Positions 1 through 10,683 of a stretch of DNA of 64,000 bases are shown piece by piece. Source of the DNA: Apiotrichum sp. Y4204 (Eukaryota > Basidiomycota > Tremellomycetes > Trichosporonales > Trichosporonaceae); NCBI GenBank assembly GCA_025531455.1, contig JAMYHL010000015.1:372001-436000 (forward strand), written 5' to 3'. Position 1 is the first letter of the stretch; every line of letters starts with the position of its first letter. A model generated the notes under the pieces. That model ran no database searches and had not been told where the DNA came from. It saw only the letters and a program-made list of their open reading frames with translations. The position numbers and the translations under genes were made by a program.

Positions 1-421
1 ATTCCCTTCCACAGTATGGCGTTAAGATACTCCAAGTCACGTTGACAATCGTACTTCCTGAGAAAGTCGATGGTCGCAACGAGCGTAGTGTCCACCTCGA
101 GCTTAAGCCACCTTGATTGAGAGATAGGAAGCGGCGAATGACCTCCGCGCTTTCAATGTCTTCGTCCGTGAGGGCAATCATATCATTGCCCGTGCCAGGA
201 AGGGAGATGGCGTCGCGGAACACCGCACTGCGGGGCGTAAGCTGTTCTGTCTCACATCATGATCTGCTTCTTACCTCCCAGAGAGTAGGTATTTTGGGAT
301 ACGGAAGCGCACGTTGTCCGCGCTGATGAGCGCCATGTCGCCCGTCTTCCAGTGCTCGTCGTCGGTGATGGGGATGGGAGCTGCGTCAGCGTAGTTGAGG
401 GGAATACTCACTTTCGGGCAT
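1..421 (-). CDS. BTB/POZ-like family protein, copy 1 (3' part outside window, apparent frameshift)
   Basis: Most downstream of four tandem paralogs; the BTB fold is a protein-protein interaction module. Exons in mRNA order are 421-412, 380-275 and 227 to beyond the window edge. The first exon is only ATG plus 7 nt, followed by a 31-nt intron (GTGAGT...GCAG); copy 3 has the same arrangement, which supports this start. Exon 2 encodes the BTB signature (ITDDEHWKTGDMALISADNV, then RFRIPKYL). Exon 3 starts VFRD where the paralogs have VLRD. Near position 100-113 the frame matching the paralogs shifts by one base: the family block ending FLRKYDCQ continues in another frame. Either this copy is a pseudogene or the base is an assembly error. 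The C-terminal half is not visible. Confidence 0.55.
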
Positions 422-961
422 TCTTGGATGTCTCGGGAAAGTTGAATGTGATCTGGAGAGATGAGGTGTTGAATGATGATACAGTAAACCGTGAGGGAAG
501 GGGAAATGACGGTTTGTGAGTGGTTGGAAGGGAAGACTGCCAGCATCTTGTGCCGCCTCGCGGTGGGTGGTGCAGACACGGTGCCTCGGGGCGCAAGCCG
601 GCTTCTCGCTGACGACATTAGAAGTATCAGCCAGTGGGCAATGTTTGGGTGCTATCTAAATCGTGAAGAAAGCCCGGGGTCAGTTAGAGCTGTGTAGTGA
701 CGTTACTCGGCATCCATCAAAGGTATGGCCACACTATCTTATCCTCGTCCTCAATAATATTGGCACCAGCAAGTTGGCGGTGGTTCGCTCTCGTATCGTT
801 TCTTGTTTTGTGGGCAGTAATGTGGGCTGTTCGGTGAAGTTTCTCATAGTGTTCCGAGCTCGGTCGTGCTCGGCAGCGGGAGATTGATACCGGCGTGAGA
901 CTCGTGCGTGCTCGGAGACACTACATGGCGAGAGGATCACCCTTCTGGAGGAGTCAGCTAA
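422..961. other. Spacer between BTB copies 1 and 2
   Basis: It holds the presumed promoter of copy 1 and the 3' flank of copy 2. No open frame here resembles a known family and I see no RNA gene. Confidence 0.5.
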
Positions 962-1746
962 CTAATAGCAGTTACAGTAGTATGTATACAAGTAGGTACG
1001 TACCAAGATCTTTTCAACAGCTGAGTCGAAAGCCGCACGCAAGTTCTTCCCTGTAACGTTCTCCCACACAGCTTCCAGAAAGGCGTAGGCGTAGGGTTCT
1101 GGGAGAAGTTTGAAGTTCCTGTATCGTAGGACACGGTCCAGTGTACCGGAACCGGCATAAGAATGCGAATAAGAATGCGATAGGCTATTCCATTGGGACA
1201 CGAGTTCCTTGCACAACTCGATTTGCTTGAGATGGGCTGCAACAACGAACAGCATCTGCTCATCGACACCCTTGACCTTCCATTTGGCCAGCATATGGGC
1301 GGAAAGAACCTTAATTTCCCGTTGACAGTCGTATTTTTTGAGGAACCTGATTGTGGGAAGGAGGGTTGCGTCAATGCTATAGTCGAACGAGCCTTCACAG
1401 AGATTCAAGAAGATTCGGATCACGGCAGCGCCTTCGATGTCGGTGTCGGTGAAGGTAATGGGGCCCGGCTCTGAATCGGGAATAGACATGAGGTCGCGGA
1501 GTACGCCGCTGCGGTAGTGAGCAAATCAAAACCATGTTTCTCCTCACCTCCCAGCGATGATTAGATACTTGGGCACGAGAAAGCGGACGCCATCCGAGCT
1601 GATGAGGGTAACGTCGCCGGTGGTCTTCCAGTAGGCATCGTCTGTGACGGATTCTGCGTCAGTACTGTACAGTACATTCAGCGGGGCAGCTCACTGTCAA
1701 GCTTTGGTGGAGGGCCGGTTGAGCGCGTAGCGCGTTGAGGAGGCAT
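962..1746 (-). CDS. BTB/POZ-like family protein, copy 2
   Basis: Predicted 234 aa in three exons (1746-1695, 1653-1548, 1508-962), with introns of 41 and 39 nt. The BTB part reads DDAYWKTTGDVTLISSDGV then RFLVPKYLI, followed by LRDLMSIP and the family block FLKKYDCQREIKVLSAHML. The start at 1746 is the nearest upstream ATG in phase. At the position where copies 1 and 3 have their 10-nt ATG exon, this copy has AAG instead of ATG, so its first exon is longer (17 codons). The 3' end is uncertain: a further donor-like site lies near 1006 and the stop at 962 may be inside an intron. Function unknown beyond likely protein binding. Confidence 0.65.
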
Positions 1747-2215
1747 GGCGATAAGGATGGCGGGATGATGTCGATGATGATAGGTGAGAAGTCGAGAGTG
1801 AAGATGAAGGAGTTGTGAACTAGGTATTCGAGACAGGCGATGAATGGGGCTCCTCTGCGGCTGATGCTGACGAGACCAAGGAGCCAGCCGTGGTGGGCAC
1901 ACAGGCTCATCTCATCCTACTTTACTTAACCATCAGCGCTGCTGATCTCATCAAAAGCTCGGAGGTAAAGGATCGACGTCAGAAGCAGGACCACTGTCGC
2001 TGCTTAAATAGAACACACGGTGTCACGGATTGCATCTCATGTAAGAACTATTATCATACTATCAGCTCTGTCAATCTGTCATTTTTTCCGATCACTTGGG
2101 GAATTGTGGTTGTTGTGCAGCCCCAGAACTAGGCCGTTGCCAGGAGGGATAGGTGGTTGTGTGGTGGTATCGCTGTGTCACGAAGGCGTTTCACTTCTCA
2201 TTCGCAGACGGGCTG
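1747..2215. other. Spacer between BTB copies 2 and 3
   Basis: Presumed promoter of copy 2 and terminator of copy 3. No supported gene. Confidence 0.5.
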
Positions 2216-2956
2216 TCAGTGGGATACCTGACGCGATCCTACCCGGATCATGTAGAGGACTTCAGGAAAGGTGGAAGCGGCCAGATGTTTGTTCTCTCCT
2301 TTGTAAGCAACCGCGGTGGCGAACAGCGCGTAGCCAAAATCAATGGGAAGGCTTTCGAAAAATCTGTACGACTCTATCGAGACCCAAGAAGTACGATAGG
2401 GAGTTGGTCTGAATGGGATCCCGAAGATTTTATTCAAGTCTCCCTTGCCGATAAGGCGGGCGCATTCTTCGATGTTGTCGAGTTCCACTGCAATCAGAAA
2501 TCGGTCCCTATCTCCATTGGGAAACCTCAGTTTGTCGAGGTTTTTGGAGAAGAGCACGTGGATCGGCATATTGCAGTCATACTTCTTGAGGAACTTGGCC
2601 GTCGAGTGACCCACTGTGGGGAAACTTGTAGAATTCAGTTTGCCCTCACAGAGAGATAGAAAGTTGCGAATCACGTCGGCACTCTCGATGTCCGGGTCCG
2701 TGAACGAAATGGTATTATCGTCTTTGTCAGGTTTGGGGATTGACACGAGGTCGCGAAGAACAACGCTGGTATGAGCACCAACATAGTGACAAAGCTCTAG
2801 CTCAACTGACCTTCCAGACATGACAAGGTACTTGGGAACACGGAAGCGGACATTGTCGGCACTGATCAGAGTGGCATCTCCGGTCGTCCAACACGTATCA
2901 TCGGTAGGTGGTTCTGCATAAGCGCATCCGGTGAGGAGGTACTCACTAGCAGGCAT
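2216..2956 (-). CDS. BTB/POZ-like family protein, copy 3
   Basis: Predicted 220 aa when spliced: exons 2956-2947 (10 nt), 2913-2811 and 2765-2216. Both putative introns (33 and 45 nt) are multiples of three without stops, so the whole span also reads as one 246-aa frame. The paralogs show the same breaks, and splicing removes residues absent from them (the stretch after YLVMSGR). Visible features are a BTB-like N-terminus (TTGDATLISADNVRFRVPKY), VLRDLVSIP, the block AKFLKKYDCNMPIHVLF and a helical C-terminal half ending at an RV..SH tail. It lies in the same tandem array and orientation as its paralogs. Function is not known. Confidence 0.7.
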   Translation of the reverse strand: MPASEYLLTGCAYAEPPTDDTCWTTGDATLISADNVRFRVPKYLVMSGRSVELELCHYVGAHTSVVLRDLVSIPKPDKDDNTISFTDPDIESADVIRNFLSLCEGKLNSTSFPTVGHSTAKFLKKYDCNMPIHVLFSKNLDKLRFPNGDRDRFLIAVELDNIEECARLIGKGDLNKIFGIPFRPTPYRTSWVSIESYRFFESLPIDFGYALFATAVAYKGENKHLAASTFPEVLYMIRVGSRQVSH

Positions 2957-3647
2957 TGTTGAGTTTTTTGAACTGGGTGGCAGAGGTGGAGACAGTTATG
3001 AGACAAAACGAAGGAGGGTTCCGAAGCGGGGAGGTGCGGCTAGGAGAAGAGTGGTGATTTGAAACGGTGGTGGAATTGATGACCGAGATGAAAGATGAAG
3101 ACGAGGCGATGAGAGAATTGGATATGAGAGATGAGAGAATGGGTAAAACGGAAAGACCAGGTCAGAAAGGCGGCCGGTATGTCCTCCTGACCTGCCAATC
3201 TTTTGACAAACTGATCCCCTGATAGCGGATGCACACGACTAAATTCACACACCACCCTTCGCACAAATGCAGACAGCAACAGAAAGGCTCTGAACGGATT
3301 CACGTCAGAAGTTACATATTCTCATGACCTCATGAGTTTTCTCAGTTATCAATCATCAGGACAACATCGACACTAACAGCTCTGTCAACCATCACTCGCG
3401 TATCTCTCTCGCGTATCTCTCTCATTTCTCGCCGTCACAAATCAGTAAGAGAAGCGCAGTCTGGGGGCGCTGGGCGCAGCGTCGTAGCGACACATTAGGC
3501 AGTTGGGGAAACGATGTCACGGCGCCGGCGACGGCTGCGTAGGGGACGACGATGAGCCCGCGGGAGATGCCTTTGGCCGCGAGGGACGCGGGGGAATATG
3601 CACGGGTTTCCACGGGAGACCCTGAGAATCAGCTGGATACAAAGAGC
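2957..3647. other. Spacer between BTB copies 3 and 4
   Basis: Contains a short CT-rich direct repeat (TATCTCTCTCGCG, twice) near 3397-3424. No convincing gene is present. Confidence 0.5.
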
Positions 3648-4362
3648 TCAGGACAGTACCTTGATTTTGCGGAGCGTCGCATCCACGCAGGGACCTGCAA
3701 ATTCCACACTATTGTCCTGCTGCGCGACTACCGTTACGAGGAGAGCATAGGCATACTCTGTCGGCAGGCATTTGAAGAAGTCGTACCCCGGAACCGATGG
3801 GTAACTGTCAAGGCGGTGATTCGGGAATGGCAGCCCGAGAATCGACCTAATGGTCCCACGGGCGATGACTCGTCGGAATAATTCAGTGTTGTCGAGCTCG
3901 GCAGCGACCAGTAACTTGTCCCTGTCGCCGTTGAGGAATACGCGATTGTCCAGTTGGTTGGCAATGAGGACATTGATGGGCAACTGGCAGTCGTACTTCT
4001 TGAGAAACTTGGTAGCTGAGTGAGCCACGTCGAAGAAGTCGTTAACAAGTATGCCTTGGCAGAGAGACAGGAAGACGCGGATGATACTTGCGCGCTCGAT
4101 GCCATCGTCGGTGAAGGCAATCGTACGTGTTCCGTCCTTGGTAGGAAGGGACATAAGGTCTCGAAGAACAACACTGTGATACGCGTGAGCGTCTGGCTTT
4201 GGGCACTGTTACTTACCTTCCAGCCTTGAGGAGGTACTCGGGGGGGCGGAACCTGACGTTGTCCGAGCTGATGAGAGTCACGTCGCCTGTTTTCCAGCGC
4301 TTGTCGTCTGTGATCGGCTTTGGGTCGGTCTTCGCCTGTGCTCCAGCATCGGGGCGGGACAT
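3648..4362 (-). CDS. BTB/POZ-like family protein, copy 4
   Basis: Predicted 223 aa in two exons (4362-4217, 4173-3648) separated by a 43-nt intron with a GTAAGT donor. Exon 1 encodes ITDDKRWKTGDVTLISSDNV then RFRPPEYLL. Exon 2 begins VVLRDLMSLP and contains AKFLKKYDCQLPINVLIANQ. The very short first exon and first intron of copies 1 and 3 are absent here; the coding sequence is continuous from MSRPD. It is the most upstream member of the array. The family is recognised only as BTB/POZ-like, so a partner or pathway cannot be given. Confidence 0.7.
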
Positions 4363-4707
4363 TGTTGGCGATGGCAATAAGAGGGGAAGATGGCTTTGAC
4401 GGAACGAAGAGATGAGGGAAGATGTGGAAGAAAGAGAAAGAGAAAGAAATAATACACCAACCTTTATGAGGGCAATTCGGACGACCTGTCTTCCCTCTCG
4501 CGGTCAGCGACGCAAACACACCATAGAACAAGCAAAGCCCGTTTGGCCTCCTCACAGCCACTATGGGCAGCAAAGCATCAGTCGTCGTCGTCAGTACGTC
4601 AGTTGCAGCCGAGTCACGTGCATCACCATTCCCGCTCACGCGCTCACTTCAGTCAAAGTATTCCATCCTTAATCCAGTTAGTCCACACATTCTCAACAGT
4701 CCGGCCA
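4363..4707. other. Spacer between BTB array and TMEM14 gene
   Basis: About 345 bp holding the upstream region of BTB copy 4 and the 3' flank of the TMEM14-type gene. Nothing else is recognised. Confidence 0.5.
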
Positions 4708-5447
4708 TTACAAGCGCGCAGCGTAGCGGGCCACCATGATGAGCGAGAGAATCTGGAGTCAGAGTAGCGAGCGTTTGCGCAACATACGGAAACTGCGGTC
4801 AGCACCATCTTCGCACTCTATTCGTAACGCACCAACACCGGCAGGCATGAACTTGCCGCCCTTGACGACGCGCGAGCCCATGAGGATGAGGAGGAGGGCG
4901 GACACGGCTGGAGTTAGCTCAACGCGAACCGGGCAGCTCACTAAGCGAGAGCTTGACGTCGCGGGGGTTGCGGGACACACGCTGAAGTCAGTAAACAAAT
5001 CAAAACATCCAAGCCAATGCGTGTCTTCATACAGTAGACACCGAAAGTCATTACGCGGCTGCTCTCCCGGCGCCTCTTGAACCTCTTGGGCATGCAAACT
5101 GCACAGCAGGGTGTCATCTGGACCCTGTCTCCTCGCAAGAGGAGCCTCTGAGCAACTGTAATTCAGTGGTACATGGATGTGGGAAAGCATTCTCGCCGCA
5201 GAACGATATCAGTCGCGTAAAGACTTTTGGTGACTACTGTATATCCTGCTCGAGTTTGCGTCGCCAAACTGAGCCTCCCGCCAGCACTCACGGACGCGCC
5301 ATAGGCGAGGAGAGCGCCGCTGATGCCGCCAGCAGCGAGGGAGGGCACGGAGCCCTTCTTGATGTATCCCATCGCGCCGCCGGCGGCGATGACGGCCGCG
5401 AAGAGGTAGCCGGGGATGTCGGTGGGGGGAGCGACGACGTTGGACAT
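4708..5447 (-). CDS. TMEM14-family (UPF0136) small membrane protein
   Basis: Predicted 103 aa in four exons: 5447-5292, 4981-4942, 4907-4837 and 4752-4708. The family is small multi-pass membrane proteins of mitochondria and other organelles; in animals a member helps export protoporphyrinogen, while the fungal role is less clear. Visible family motifs are GYLFAAVIAAGGAMGYIKKG and SVPSLAAGG, RNPRDVKLSL, then MGSRVVKGGKFMPAG and a final hydrophobic segment ILSLIMVARYAARL. Length matches the family. The first intron is long (310 nt). The last intron uses a weaker donor (GTTGGT), chosen because it is the only one that keeps phase with the hydrophobic last exon, so this junction is the least certain. 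Confidence 0.8.
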
Positions 5448-6108
5448 TGTGTGGATCGTGTGGAGAGGAGAGTGAAGCGAGGTTGGGGAAGTGGTGGGCG
5501 GATTGTCTGTCGTGGCAGTGGAACCTGTTCGGCGAGGGATCATTACGACATGACGGGTGGGGCGGGCTGCGCCGCCGACATCACTACTGTCCGCCGTCCA
5601 GTGTCCGTCTCGGAAGTCCGAGGTTCGAATCCGAGACCCACCGAGATGCTTAAATCAGCGGAAACCGCGCGGCGCGGCGGAGGCAAGGCCGAGAGACGGA
5701 TGTAACCTGCCGGCGTCGCGGGGGTAATAACGAAGAGAAACAACGTGCGAAGACACCTATGCACCTGCGCACCTGCGCACCTGCTGACCGAGCACGAGGA
5801 CCACCACGGCCCCTACCCCCCACTCCCATCATATCGCGTCTCTTTGCATCCATCACATTCTCAACCAGTCGAGGGCACCATCTCTACCACCGCCCTCGCT
5901 GCTTGCAAGCTCACTACCACCACCGCCGACACTCCTTCCCCGTGGCGTATCCCTCGGAGCCGCAGAGCCGTAGTTCCCACCTGACGCACGTTTTGTCGCC
6001 ACCCATTCGGCCCACCGCGTCCAAGCGACCTCCACTCTCCCAGCTCGACTCGAGTCCTTATCGCACCACCCACCACTCCATCCCATCACTTCCACCCACG
6101 ACGCTACT
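5448..6108. other. Divergent intergenic region (TMEM14 / RNF10-like)
   Basis: Shared upstream region of two divergent genes. It contains an 8-bp inverted repeat (GTCTCGGA at 5607-5614, TCCGAGAC at 5630-5637) whose loop carries a tRNA B-box-like GGTTCGAATCC. I could not fold a tRNA around it. Confidence 0.5.
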
Positions 6109-8345
6109 ATGCCGCCCCCCACCTCTCCCGTGCAGCAGCGCCGTCCGCCGAACACGAATCGCCGCGGACCGCGCAGCAAGCAGGCGCTCGTGATGGACGA
6201 CCGGGACGACCCGGCGCAGTGGCTCGGCTTCTCCCTCCCGCCGCGCTCGGCGTCGGGGCCCGCGACGGCCGGTCCGCCGCGGCGGAGCAAGCGCGGCGAT
6301 GCGTGGCGCGGCAGTCCGATGACACGGGAGAAGTTTGTCAACGCCAGCTTCCGCTTCATGCTCAAACCCACCGAGCTCGCGAGCTACGGCGCGCACTTTG
6401 CGGATCCCGACATTGCGCTCCACTGGCCCAATATCCTGCAGATCCTCGTGCCGACATTCACGAGCTTTTCCGTTGCGCAGGGGTTCGTGTCGTCTGGCGA
6501 TGACGAGGACGCGATTGAGGATGCTGCTGGAGAGGAGGCTGCAGAGAAGAGGAGACGGATGGAGGAAGAGAAGCAGGGCCGTACCTGCCCGATCTGCCTT
6601 AGCAAGCCGGTCGCGGGACGGATGACAAAGTGTGGCCATGTGAGTGACTGAAGTGGTTGATCGCACGTAGCTGACGGAAGATCTTCTGCTTCCCTTGCGT
6701 GCTGCACTTTATACAGCTGTCCGACGTGCCCAAGGCCGCGTCGTGCCCGATTTGCGGAGACACGATCCACGAGGGCATGCTCAAGAGCGTGCGGTATCTC
6801 GACTCGGAGACGATGGTGCGCGCCGCACGGGGCCAGGGCGAGGGCGATAACACCTCCGTGTCGGGCTCTGAGCTGCAAAAGATCATCACCGAGGCGAAGA
6901 ATATCGATAACCGGCCGACAGCGATACCTGGCAGTCACCGTATCCATATGCGTCTTCTCGAGCGGCCGCAGATGACGACGCTGGCCCTGCCGCCGACACC
7001 CACATGGCCGTCCGACGCGATACCCCCGCTCACCGTCCCGTGGTACTTCCTTCCCGACGTCCTCACGTACTCCCACTTTATGCTCGCGACACCAGAGTAC
7101 ATGCTTTCGGAGCTCCATAGGGAGCAGGGGGAGCTGAAGGGCGAGTGGGATCTGCTCGAGGGGGATGATCTCGGGCGCAGCTTTGTCACAGCCGCGCGGG
7201 AGAAGGTGGAGCGCCAGATCCTCAAGGTCAACAACGAGCTGATGACGCCGATGGTGCGCCGTCTCGAGGGCGAGTCGCGCTCCGCATGGAATGATGCGGT
7301 CGGTGCCAAACAGCGGGAGGAACAGCGCCGCCTCGAACGCGAAGCCAAGGCGCTGGAGCGGAAGGAGAAGGCAGCACGTGAGGGGGAAATCAAGGACAAT
7401 GATACGGAGGTGCCAATCGAGTTCCTCGCCACTACTGGTGGATACCCGTATTCCGGCCCGACGGTGCACGTTCCCGCCAACGAGGTTGTCGAGCCCAACC
7501 CGATGCCTGTGACGAAGCGGAACAAGAAGCGGTCACCAGGTGGTGGCGCGACGCATGCCGCGCCACCGGCACCTCCGACCCAGGCGTACTGGTTCTACCA
7601 GTCGTCTCTCGGCGCAAACGTCTACCTAAGCCCTCTGGACAGCCGCATGCTGCTCGCCCACTACGAGTCGTACGCTGCGTGCCCTCCGACTATCACGATT
7701 ACAACGACGGGATATGACTCGGCGACAGTTACAGAGGATCTTCGCAAGAGGGTCAAGTACCTCTCGCACCTCCCGATCGGCGCTGAGGTCGTCTTTGTCG
7801 AGGCGGACCTAACTTCGATCGTGAGCAAGGACGTTCTGGCACAGTTCGAGCAGCCGCTCAAGGCGCGCCGTGCCAAGCGCCGCGACAAGGTCCGCCGCGA
7901 GGACCGCAACAAGCGTCGCGCCGAGGAGGCCGAGCGCGCAAAGCAGCCTCCCGAGGCGTACGTCGTGCCTTCTGCACTTACCCAGTCGATGGACCCGGAC
8001 GAGCAGCTGGCGATGGCGCTCGCCGCGTCAAGTCTTGAGGCAGGCATACCAATTTCCGCAGAGGTCGGGGCGGCATACCCCCTCCCGTCCGCGGGACCGG
8101 GCACCTCTCCACCCGTGACGGCGCGCTCTCCTCCCGGCGCAGGCGGGTCGTTCGCGTGGGCCGTCCACTCCCGCTCGACAACCAGCAACCCCATCCAGCC
8201 GCGGGAACACGTCGAGGGCGTGGACGAGGCGTGGTCAGCCCTTGGCCCGATGGACGAGGAGGACGCGGACCGGGGCAAGAAGAAGAAGGGCGGGAAGAAG
8301 GGCAAGAAGCTCGTGCTTGGCGGTGGCGGCGGCCGCCGCGCGTAG
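6109..8345 (+). CDS. RNF10/Mag2-type RING finger protein
   Basis: Predicted 731 aa, two exons (6109-6639, 6681-8345) with a 41-nt intron splitting the RING just after CGH. The RING-HC ligands are all visible: C160, C163, C175, H177, C180, C183, C199, C202 (CPIC...CGH.IFCFPC...CPIC). The surrounding text (RMTKCGH, then LKSVRYLD downstream) is typical of the RNF10/Mag2 family. These are ubiquitin ligases; animal RNF10 and yeast Mag2 have been linked to ubiquitination of 40S ribosomal proteins during translation stress. The C-terminal half is charged and coiled (ARRAKRRDKVRREDRNKRRA) and ends in a lysine/glycine-rich tail. Expected to be cytosolic. Confidence 0.88.
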
Positions 8346-8664
8346 GCTCACACGCAAAGGTATAGAAGAAAGAAGGAAACTCATATTGTTCGCATTAGAC
8401 CATCAACACCATCAAACGCAAGAACAGAGAGCGGAAAGCATGCATCAAGTGTACCTGTAGCTGCAGAGTTGGACGGCTCGATGGATGAAGTTGGAGGGTT
8501 TGGGGGTTGTCAATACCTGGGGGGTTGGGTGGCGGAGGCAAAATTTCCTGAGACTCAGAGCGCCGAGCGCCGAGCTCCGAGCTCAGACATGACCTCGAGA
8601 AGTTCGGCAAGTGTACCTCAGAGACTGTCACTGTGCTCCACTGTCCATCACAATAACACCCACA
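8346..8664. other. Spacer between RNF10-like and helicase genes
   Basis: Contains the 3' flank of the RING gene and the promoter of the helicase gene. No further feature is supported. Confidence 0.5.
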
Positions 8665-10446
8665 ATGGCCACACAAAGGGCCGTCCTCGCCGCCTTTTCC
8701 GCAGCGCGAGCCGCGCGACCGGCGCTTGCCCGCCGTGCGCTTCCCCTCGCAGCGCGGACCAACATCCGGTGGTCGTCCTCCGTCACCTTCCCATCAACAC
8801 CATCATCAGCACCGACCCCGACTGAGACCTCGCCACCGGCTCCCAGTACCCCCAGCCGGGCAGCCTCAAACCACGCCGACAACTGGACGGTGAGCTGAAC
8901 ACTCCCCTGAGCCAAGCTGACCTCAGCGCGCAGGCATCCACCCCGAAGTTGCCGCGCGCCTCGTCTCGGCGTTCCCGGACGCCGCGGGGCCGACGCCGGG
9001 CCAGCGCGCGTTCCTCCTGTCCGTGCTGCGCGGGGATACAGACGTGTACCTCAAAGACTACATGGGGCGCGGGAAGTGAGTAGCCAGAAAAGATGGGGCA
9101 GCAGGCGCTGACGGGGCAGGACGTTTGTGCTCGCGCTTGCGGCCATGTCGCTTGCTGTTGGCGGGCGCCAGATCATCTTGTTTGTCCCCACGCCGCATCT
9201 CGCGCAGCAGATCAGCGACCTCCTGACCTCCTTTTCCCCCGAGGGCTCCGCGCGGCATGTTGTCCTGTCCGAGGAGAATAAGGACTGGGACGCGCCGATC
9301 ATTGTCTCTACACCGCGGATGTTCAACACCCTCAACCCGCCTGATCTGCCGCGCCTCTCGCACATTATGCTCGACGAGCCGGATACCATGTTTGGCCCGC
9401 TCCCGGGACGCAACGTGAAGGGATACCAGCTGAAAAAGCACCCTGTGAATACGCACCCGCCGCCGGTGGTGACCGCCCTGAACGGCCTGCTGGGGATCAA
9501 GGCGGAAGGGGGAGATCTGGACTTCAGCCGGCGGCGGAACGTGCACACGGTATGGTCGTCCGCGACGTTTGCCGCGTCGCTCCGGCGCTTTGTCTACGGC
9601 CGCGGGTGGGTGACGAGCGCAAACCACGAGGGCGTGTCGCGCGGCGTCGTCGATCTGAACTTTACCGAGTCGGCGAGCTCGGCGCACCGCGATGTGATCG
9701 ACGCGCTTGCGAAGATTGGGGACGTCGGCGGCGTCGCGGCATGGGAGCCCGAGGCGGCCCCAAAGCCGGAACACTATGCGTTTGTGGTTGGTCCGACTGG
9801 CCGCCTTGCGCCGCTCCATGTCGAGCACTCCACCCGCCGCGAGCTGCAGGAGGGCGGGAGCCCGTACAAGTCTGCGCTGAGACGGCCAAAAGACGAGCTT
9901 GTGCAGCTTACGCTCATCGAGGCGCTGGCGTTCCTCCACGCCACCTCGCCCCCGCCGCCAGGGACATATGCGCTTGTCCTCCCGCCGCGCTCGGGATCTC
10001 TGCGCGCTCTGACCCGCGAGCTCGACAAACTCGGCATCGCGGCCACCCCGCTCGTCCCCGAGGCGCTGGACGGGGGGATCCCGACGCCCGATCCGTCAGG
10101 TATCCCGCCGGTGCTTATCGCTCCTCGCGCGGCGATGAGCGGCCTGCACATCCCACAGCTGCACACGGTGTACATGCTGAACGGGATCGACATGGCGGGC
10201 TTGACACCGGCGCAGATCCGCCTCGGGGGGCGACACGCGCGCGAGATGGCGTACAGCGTCATTGCGGGGCGGCTGGGGCGTATGGGATCAGACGCGTCGA
10301 GGATCATTGACCGCCCGCAGCGCATGATCTCGCTCGTGAGCGAGGGGAGCAGCGAGGAGGACGCGCTGGATGACTTGTTTGCTGGACGACTGAATGCCAC
10401 GAGCAACTCGCCGTACGCCCTTGCTGAGTGGAAGGGGGAGCTTTAG
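8665..10446 (+). CDS. Mitochondrial DEAD-box-like RNA helicase
   Basis: Predicted 566 aa, three exons (8665-8889, 8927-9075, 9120-10446) with 37- and 44-nt introns. The N-terminus (MATQRAVLAAFSAARAARPA onward) is rich in Arg/Ala/Ser with no acids, a likely mitochondrial presequence. Helicase motifs are degenerate but recognisable: motif I MGRGKT (about 121-126), motif II DEPD (about 210-213) instead of DEAD, motif III SAT (about 272-274), and a late AGRLGRMG resembling motif VI. The overall type recalls Mrh4, a yeast mitochondrial helicase for large-subunit ribosome assembly, but that assignment is an inference. Intron 2 splits the P-loop between K-encoding bases. Confidence 0.72.
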
Positions 10447-10683
10447 GTGTTTGTTTCGATGTAGTACCTTGCATATGTATACCCTCTGCTCATACATAGG
10501 AACTCGGGTTCTGTGGTTTTGTCGTCTGAGCTTCTTACTCCACGACACTAACCACAGGCAGTGCAGCTGTGCCGGTCAAGTATCCCAATGAATCCATGCA
10601 ATGATTACTTCTACTTGTACAGAATGTCCCTTCTATCCCAAATCCAAGATGGCTTTCCGTGCTCTATCCTCTACAAGATCACC

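Noticed and set aside
3040..3303. 87-codon minus-strand open frame between BTB copies 3 and 4
   Set aside because: Phe/His-rich, no BTB block or splice relation to the neighbours.
5570..5650. Possible tRNA gene
   Set aside because: B box present but no A box; acceptor and T stems do not pair, and one CTCGG would have to pair with two CCGAG copies.
6384..7469. 361-codon minus-strand open frame
   Set aside because: Antisense to the conserved RING gene; composition typical of the complement of GC-rich coding DNA.
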